Position numbers and translations under genes: made by a program
Shown: piece after piece, positions 16,673-20,755 of the stretch
Layout of the letters: every line of letters starts with the position of its first letter
How positions within the stretch are numbered: position 1 is the first letter of the stretch
Virus record (IMG/VR): IMGVR_UViG_3300046777_000361
Span: 1-20,755 of that record
Origin: a virus
Strand: one strand, 5' to 3'
Length of the DNA stretch: 20,755 nucleotides
Notes under the pieces: model-generated
Databases searched by the model: none
What the model was told of the DNA's origin: nothing
The model's input: only the letters and a program-made list of their open reading frames with translations

Positions 16673-16842
16673 ATCTTCATATCCTTCTTTAAATAATGCA
16701 CAGCGGTTAGTAAGAAACTAATTCTGCTGCGACTTTTATCAATATCTGCTTGAGCGCATTTTAATTCATTCTGCGCTTTCGCTAATTCCTGTTCCAACGT
16801 GTGAACTAATTGTTCCTTCGTTAGATTCTCCCACATCTGCAT
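16669..16842 (-). CDS. Small coiled-coil-like protein (57 aa), overlapping its neighbours
   Basis: This frame starts MQMWENLTKEQLVHTLEQEL and ends LKKDMKI. The ATG at 16842 follows GAGGAAG eight bases upstream; a second ATG lies at 16836. The first 77 bases overlap the end of the 81-aa ORF in another frame, and the TGA overlaps the chaperone ATG (ATGA). The protein is largely helical with heptad-like charges (EQELAKAQNELKCAQADIDK) and a short hydrophobic end (ISFLLTAVHYL). I do not recognise it. It could be a regulator or assembly cofactor for the chaperone, or simply a leader that couples translation to it. Confidence 0.6.
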   Translation of the reverse strand: MQMWENLTKEQLVHTLEQELAKAQNELKCAQADIDKSRSRISFLLTAVHYLKKDMKI

Positions 16843-17011
16843 GATCTTCTTCCTCTATAACTGTAGTATTTATTTGTTTTTCAATTTTACCATCAATCTT
16901 GGCTTCAAATTCTTTTGTTGTGTATAGTACACCTTCACTGAGGAATTTGTCACCGGGCTTGGCAGTTGCCTTCCAAGCATGATAGCGTTCAATTGTTGTT
17001 GACTTTACCAT
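16766..17011 (-). CDS. Hypothetical protein in tail shaft cluster (81 aa)
   Basis: A small protein starting MVKSTTIERYHAWKATAKPG, with KFLSEGVLYTTKEFEAKI, then an acidic low-complexity tail (EEEDHADVGESNEG). The ATG is preceded by GGAG seven bases upstream. It lies just after a strong hairpin that follows the tail tube gene, and its 3' end overlaps the 57-aa ORF. No family recognised. The YHAWKA and GVLYTTKEFE segments look like a folded N-terminal domain of about 50 residues; the tail after that is probably disordered. Function unknown; a tail assembly role is suggested by position alone. Confidence 0.65.
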   Translation of the reverse strand: MVKSTTIERYHAWKATAKPGDKFLSEGVLYTTKEFEAKIDGKIEKQINTTVIEEEDHADVGESNEGTISSHVGTGISESAE

Positions 17012-17028
17012 TTGCTACTCCATATAAG

Positions 17029-17054
17029 CAATGAGGGGGTTTCCCCCCTCATTG
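17029..17054 (-). terminator. GAAA-loop hairpin after tail tube gene (possible terminator or attenuator)
   Basis: Two perfect 11-base arms, CAATGAGGGGG and CCCCCTCATTG, enclose GAAA when read on the minus strand. The hairpin starts about 14 bases after the tail tube stop. No run of T follows (the next bases are CTTATATGG), so it is not a standard rho-independent terminator. A partial terminator, RNA-stabilising end or processing hairpin would fit the large excess of tail tube over downstream proteins. Confidence 0.5.
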
Positions 17055-17068
17055 TGGTTTATTGTACC

Positions 17069-17551
17069 TTAAACGGTAGTTGTACTACCGAAGTCACCAT
17101 CTACTTCAATGGTAACCGGTGTCACCCATAAAGGCGCATCCGGATTAACTGTTGGAGCAAGACCGCTGATGAAACCAGAACCGCTTAGGAAGCGTGAACC
17201 AGCATCGGCGCCATTGAATCCAACTTGGAAGTAAACTCTTGTTTTGTTACGGCTAGCACCATATAGACCATCCTTGACAATAGCATCGCCTGCACTAGCG
17301 TTACCAAAGAATGCTGTAGTGTCTACTACAACGTTCAATGTAACCTGGTTAGTTGCAGGTGTTGTTGCTGCTGATTCAGCGGTTGAGTCTAGGGTTTTCC
17401 AGCGAAACACACCAGTTGAGTTATTGATGGTGATATCTTGCATGTAAGGTACTGTAAGACCGTTTGTGGCTGCTGCAATGTTTGCATTTGCAGCACTTGC
17501 GCCGAGAACTAGAATTGCCTCGTTGCCTGCGCTTACGTTAATTACTGCCAT
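17069..17551 (-). CDS. Probable major tail (tube) protein (160 aa)
   Basis: An Ala/Asn/Thr/Gly-rich beta protein without Cys or membrane segment, starting MAVINVSAGNEAILVLG. Strands such as TVPYMQDITINNSTGVFRW, NQVTLNVVVDTTAFF and NKTRVYFQVGFN alternate with loops, as in tail tube proteins. The size is in the normal range and the place after the terminator-like gene and before the chaperone is the expected one. It is preceded by AAAGGAGATATC, a strong ribosome binding site, and followed by a stable hairpin, both of which suit a highly expressed subunit. Annotation is by position and composition; the family is not certain. Confidence 0.65.
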   Translation of the reverse strand: MAVINVSAGNEAILVLGASAANANIAAATNGLTVPYMQDITINNSTGVFRWKTLDSTAESAATTPATNQVTLNVVVDTTAFFGNASAGDAIVKDGLYGASRNKTRVYFQVGFNGADAGSRFLSGSGFISGLAPTVNPDAPLWVTPVTIEVDGDFGSTTTV

Positions 17552-17566
17552 TTGATATCTCCTTTG

Positions 17567-17959
17567 TTAAACAGTTGTGAAATTATATTCAAGCGTATAC
17601 GTAATAATATCTGCGTCTATTTGAGAAGTAACGTCGACTGTGCTTGCAACCGCTGATATATTGTTTTTAGCCAACATAGCAGCATTGATTGTTGCTGTAA
17701 TATTACCGGGCTCAGTCTTAGCATCGTGACTCATATAAACATTTACAATAGTTTCGGTTTTGTCTAATACCGCATTGTCCAACGTAGAAAATATTTCAAC
17801 AAAAGCAGGTTCTGCTTGGTCGGCATAAAATGTACGTAGATTTTTGCGGTATAGAGTTACACCATCCGGACTAGTAGGATATTCGCTGGTTATTCTAAAA
17901 TTAGAATAAGGAGCAATTCTATTTCCTATTGCGGTAATTAAATCATCTCTAATTGCCAT
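17567..17959 (-). CDS. Probable tail terminator / tail completion protein (130 aa)
   Basis: A 130-residue protein with helix-strand layout: an N-terminal helix (IRDDLITAIGNRIAPY), then strands (GVTLYRKNL, PAFVEIFSTLD, TETIVNVYMSHDA), a helix (ITATINAAMLAKN) and a closing strand (DIITYTLEYNFTTV). Length and layout resemble tail terminators such as lambda gpU (131 aa), which cap the tail before head joining. It lies just before the tail tube gene, 15 bases away. Its start overlaps the previous gene's stop by one base (TAATG). The role is inferred from layout and position. Confidence 0.55.
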   Translation of the reverse strand: MAIRDDLITAIGNRIAPYSNFRITSEYPTSPDGVTLYRKNLRTFYADQAEPAFVEIFSTLDNAVLDKTETIVNVYMSHDAKTEPGNITATINAAMLAKNNISAVASTVDVTSQIDADIITYTLEYNFTTV

Positions 17960-18528
17960 TACCTAATCCTTACAACATTGCGCTTACTACGGGTTCTGCG
18001 ATTCATATAATAACTTACAGCCTTTTCACTGTCTTGAACACTACCGCTTGCATCGAAGTCATACCAGTCAGCAATTGAAATCAACTCGTTGTAGAGATCT
18101 TCAAATTTGCGTCCATAGTAATCAATCTTTGTAATGTCGGCACTACCATCACCAAACTGTGCTACTAACGGAAGGATATATTCCTTGATCGTGTAGTAAA
18201 CACAAAGATCTGTGAACTGTTGGCGGCGGCCCAGTAAGTTGCCTGGATCAATAAGATTAGGATTTACACTGGGCAGCACGTTCAAGTCGGAGATAGGATT
18301 ACCCATAAAACTGTTGTAACCCTGCCACCAAGTGCTGGCTTTGATTTTTAATAGAATGCGCTGTGTACCCTTTTTCAGCATGTCTTCTATAAAGTCTGGA
18401 ATGGCCGTAAACCCGCTTTCGGCGGGAATACGGATCTCATTCTCTTCGAGAAGGCGCTGGTCCTTCTGCAGAACATCTGTGTATTCTGCAAAACTTACAA
18501 CGTTACCTGATACTACAATAAATGCCAT
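17959..18528 (-). CDS. Probable head completion / neck connector protein (189 aa)
   Basis: Not matched to a named family by eye. The protein begins MAFIVVSGNVVSFAEY, then has helical segments (IPDFIEDMLKKGTQRILLKI, DLCVYYTIKEYILPLVAQFG, FEDLYNELISIADWYD) and a basic Arg-rich end (RRTRSKRNVVRIR). A helical adaptor between the major capsid protein and the tail terminator gene is the common place of head-tail connectors. The Arg-rich end could contact DNA or the portal. The ATG follows AGGAGAACGGCG. Its stop is shared by one base with the downstream ATG, so the two are probably coupled. Confidence 0.5.
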   Translation of the reverse strand: MAFIVVSGNVVSFAEYTDVLQKDQRLLEENEIRIPAESGFTAIPDFIEDMLKKGTQRILLKIKASTWWQGYNSFMGNPISDLNVLPSVNPNLIDPGNLLGRRQQFTDLCVYYTIKEYILPLVAQFGDGSADITKIDYYGRKFEDLYNELISIADWYDFDASGSVQDSEKAVSYYMNRRTRSKRNVVRIR

Positions 18529-18556
18529 CGCCGTTCTCCTCTATAAACTAGAACTA

Positions 18557-19471
18557 TTAAGAGTTGCCTACTGGTAGGTTGTTTGAACGATACCAACTCA
18601 TACCTGCTGCCTGGCCAATTAAGCCTGTTAGCAATGAGCGGTTACCGATGTCACTTAGGTTACCAACGGCAGCCTGTGTAACGCTGTTCAACTGGCTAGC
18701 AATTGCGTATTCAGTGGCTGGGCCAACGAATGCAACGTATAGACCATCTTGACCAACTGGTGCGTTAACAGCACGTAGGTTGCTCACTGACTTAGCAAAG
18801 TTTGCTAGTGTTAGTGCGCTTGAACCAATTACTGAAGAACCGTTTAGTTTACGTACGAAAGTTGGGTAAATGTTGTTGAAACCGTTACGAACTGTTGCAC
18901 GGAACTGGTGAGTGTCTAGATCTGGGTCAAACCACATCTTAACAGTTGGAGCACGCTTTTCAGCATAGCCTAGGGCCATTGGGCTGATAACGAAGTTAAC
19001 TTCTGAGTTTGTTGAAGTTACGTTTGCGTTACCGTCCTGCTGTACAGTTGTGTTACCTGAAGCACCACGTAGTGTTACGAAACCTTCAATGTCTGTTGCC
19101 TGAGCAAGACCTGTTGAAAGTTGTGTTAGTAGTGCGTTGCGAACTGTTGATAAACCACCATCTTCTAGTGATTCTTCTGTTACGTCGCCTGCAACACCCT
19201 TCTTAGTCATTGTGATGTTGACGTTTGTTGGTGCTACGTTTGTTTCAGCGGCAGCAATAATTGATGTGCCTTCTGAAACTGATGCGCCTTGTGTAAAGGC
19301 ATTTAGTTTTGGTACGCGAACCACGTAGCCTGTTTCGCCAGCAATGCTAAAGCGATTTAGGATGAATGGTGCGTTAGGTAGGAGTACCTGGTCAGAGAAG
19401 AACGGCATAAGATCGGTTACGATATCAGTATACAGTTGCTGAACAGTACTCTGTGTTGTTGGTGTTGGCAT
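18557..19471 (-). CDS. Probable major capsid protein (304 aa)
   Basis: A Thr/Ala/Asn-rich soluble protein of 304 residues with a size and place typical of HK97-fold major capsid proteins: directly after the scaffold-like gene. It has an N-terminal helix region (VQQLYTDIVTDLMPFF), a long central part with repeated beta strands (FILNRFSIAGETGYVVRVP, VNITMTKKGVAGDVTEES), a region with KMWFDPDLDTHQFRATVRNG and a C-terminal part (GLYVAFVGPATEYAIASQLN). The sequence GDVTEES followed by a helix recalls the P-domain of capsid proteins. No Cys is seen. CAGGAGATT precedes the ATG. Named by context and composition. Confidence 0.75.
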   Translation of the reverse strand: MPTPTTQSTVQQLYTDIVTDLMPFFSDQVLLPNAPFILNRFSIAGETGYVVRVPKLNAFTQGASVSEGTSIIAAAETNVAPTNVNITMTKKGVAGDVTEESLEDGGLSTVRNALLTQLSTGLAQATDIEGFVTLRGASGNTTVQQDGNANVTSTNSEVNFVISPMALGYAEKRAPTVKMWFDPDLDTHQFRATVRNGFNNIYPTFVRKLNGSSVIGSSALTLANFAKSVSNLRAVNAPVGQDGLYVAFVGPATEYAIASQLNSVTQAAVGNLSDIGNRSLLTGLIGQAAGMSWYRSNNLPVGNS

Positions 19472-19508
19472 TTTAATCTCCTGTTCGGTTAATTATTTGT
19501 GCGGAAGC

Positions 19509-20363
19509 CTATCCGCGGGCCTTACGAGCCTTGTCGATTTGTTTCATTACCATATTATGTGTAATGTCGCTTCTACTTAGACTTGGCTGATATTGCCTAA
19601 TCTGCATATAAGCATTTCTATATTCTGTATCACTGGCTAGTTTTGAATCATCTACTGCTTTCACAGTATTTGGGCTTTCGCCTAGATCAATACCAGATTC
19701 AGCGTTAACAACATTTACGCCCTTCTTACCAAAGTTTAAGCCCAGTGTACGACCAACTGTTTCCACAGCGGTAGCATAGTCTGGTCTCTCACCATCAACA
19801 GTGAAGAATTCTTCACCATTGCGTAATTGGAAACTGTTGCCCTCGATTGCAAACATATTGCGTGCCTTCATTAGGTCCACAACTGCTGCTTTTTGTTCTT
19901 GGGTCCAACTTCCAGGCATAGCACCATGTAGATTGCTCATGTGATCTTTTAGCAGCAACTCTGTTTTTAGTTGACTTACTGTTTTTTGCAGTTCGTCTAC
20001 TGTGGCTTCGCGTTTGGCAACCGCTTGCTTGAGTGCTTTGACATCTAATGTATGACTACCATCCTCTGTGAGGGGTGCAGTCTTTAGTGTCTTGATCACA
20101 TCCTTAACATTGTCCAAACTATCAACTTCTAGTTCTCTGAGAAAACTATTCATTGCTTCGTTTTTGGCGTTGCTGGCAATTTTATTTGTATCATCACGAG
20201 TATAAATTCTCTGACCATTCAAATAGAACTTACCGTCACGCTGTTCAATCTTGGGTGCGTCTGTTGTTGATTCAGATTTAGTGTTTGCTTTTGCAACCTC
20301 AGAATCTGTAACTGATGCAATTTTATCGGTTTGCACTTCCGTAACTGTGGAATCTACTTCCAT
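19509..20363 (-). CDS. Probable head scaffolding protein (284 aa)
   Basis: Placed directly upstream of the probable major capsid gene. The N-terminal ~60 residues are polar and low in hydrophobics; residues 110-145 form a probable coiled coil (ALKQAVAKREATVDELQKTV); the C-terminal end is helical and basic (RSDITHNMVMKQIDKARKARG, in part), the arrangement seen in scaffolds that bind the coat protein through a basic C-terminal helix. The middle contains a short folded-looking part (NMFAIEGNSFQLRNGEEFF). AAGGAGAGAG precedes the ATG. No protease motif is seen, so a fused prohead protease is unlikely. Confidence 0.65.
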   Translation of the reverse strand: MEVDSTVTEVQTDKIASVTDSEVAKANTKSESTTDAPKIEQRDGKFYLNGQRIYTRDDTNKIASNAKNEAMNSFLRELEVDSLDNVKDVIKTLKTAPLTEDGSHTLDVKALKQAVAKREATVDELQKTVSQLKTELLLKDHMSNLHGAMPGSWTQEQKAAVVDLMKARNMFAIEGNSFQLRNGEEFFTVDGERPDYATAVETVGRTLGLNFGKKGVNVVNAESGIDLGESPNTVKAVDDSKLASDTEYRNAYMQIRQYQPSLSRSDITHNMVMKQIDKARKARG

Positions 20364-20399
20364 TTTCTCTCTCCTTTTATTCGCTGAGTAGGCGTATTG

Positions 20400-20755
20400 T
20401 TATAAACTGTTCTCCGAGAAACTTGAATCAATCAACTGCTTCATGCGAGTTTTGATCTTTTCTTTCATTTCTTCTAGGAATTCGTGATCAGACTCTTCTG
20501 ACTCCATGCCATTGGATTCCGATTCTTCTGATTCATATTCTTCTGACTCCATTGCAGGTGCATTGGCGTCTGTGATTGGTCCACCTGCGACCCATGCGTC
20601 ACAGGTTCTGCTGCTGGCACACTTGAAGTCAAATGCTTCACAGTAACCTAAGTCACCGGCTGCAACTGTGTCCCATTCACCACCAGTGACACCACCGGCA
20701 GCAAGGCCACTTTCGATGCAACCCAGCATCTTACTTGTTTGAATAAATGCAGCAC
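20400..20755 (-). CDS. Cys-motif head protein with acidic tail, 5' end cut by window edge
   Basis: The frame is open to the right edge: upstream of the ATG at 20729 it still reads AAFIQTSK, so the true start is outside the window. The visible part has a Cys pattern, MLGC and then LGYCEAFDFKCASSRTCDAW (Cys at 4, 30, 37 and 43 counted from that ATG), followed by WVAGGPITDANAP. After this comes an acidic repeat-like stretch (ESEEYESEESES, then MESEESDHEFLEEM) and a basic helix (KEKIKTRMKQLID). The Cys spacing could bind a metal or an Fe-S cluster, but I cannot assign it to a family. Position before the scaffold suggests a head or core protein. Confidence 0.6.
   Translation of the reverse strand, partial: AAFIQTSKMLGCIESGLAAGGVTGGEWDTVAAGDLGYCEAFDFKCASSRTCDAWVAGGPITDANAPAMESEEYESEESESNGMESEESDHEFLEEMKEKIKTRMKQLIDSSFSENSL

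Noticed and set aside
17029-17054. Standard rho-independent terminator
   Set aside because: The stem is strong but the next bases on the minus strand are CTTATATGG, without a T-run. Kept as a hairpin of uncertain role.
1-20755. CRISPR array, tRNA or insertion sequence
   Set aside because: No regular short direct repeats with spacers, no cloverleaf-like segment and no transposase frame were noticed. The genes are contiguous and unbroken.

Overview
The window is a late structural (virion morphogenesis) block of a tailed dsDNA phage, most likely a siphovirus with a long non-contractile tail. Every credible gene lies on the minus strand, so the block reads from the right edge (head) to the left edge (fibres). 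The order follows the lambda/HK97 plan: head accessory protein, scaffold, major capsid protein, neck proteins, tail tube, frameshifted tail chaperone, tape measure, tail tip, hub, fibres. Moderate-to-low GC, tight packing and Asn/Thr/Ser-rich fibres resemble marine phages known from metagenomes. That is an impression only; no host, integrase, lysis or replication gene is present to test it.

Head and neck (20755 to 17567): the end of a Cys-containing protein with an acidic tail (cut by the window edge), a probable scaffold, the probable major capsid protein, then two likely neck/tail-completion proteins. Tail shaft (17551 to 13374): a probable tail tube protein; a strong GAAA-loop hairpin; an 81-aa ORF; an overlapping 57-aa ORF; the tail assembly chaperone with a textbook programmed -1 frameshift (GGGAAAG followed by a bulged hairpin) giving 98-aa and 182-aa products; an HK97-gp10-like protein; and an 826-aa tape measure protein.

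Tail tip and fibres (13374 to 1): two minor tail proteins, a GNAT-type acetyltransferase, an 848-aa gpJ-like hub with a hydrophobic N-terminus, a 128-aa protein with a tail-assembly-chaperone-like motif, a 51-aa ORF, a 633-aa protein with seven beta-propeller repeats, a 174-aa unknown protein, a 1695-aa modular fibre, and a second propeller-repeat protein cut by the left edge.

Genes are joined by 1-nt TAATG overlaps at five junctions, an ATGA overlap at one, or short gaps with GGAG-type ribosome binding sites. This indicates long polycistronic late transcripts with translational coupling. The only gap of about 90 bases lies between the 633-aa and 174-aa genes. No gene-free stretch exceeds 300 bases. 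The best second looks are the frameshift signal, the acetyltransferase in the tail-tip cassette, the two propeller-repeat tail proteins, and the small hidden genes.
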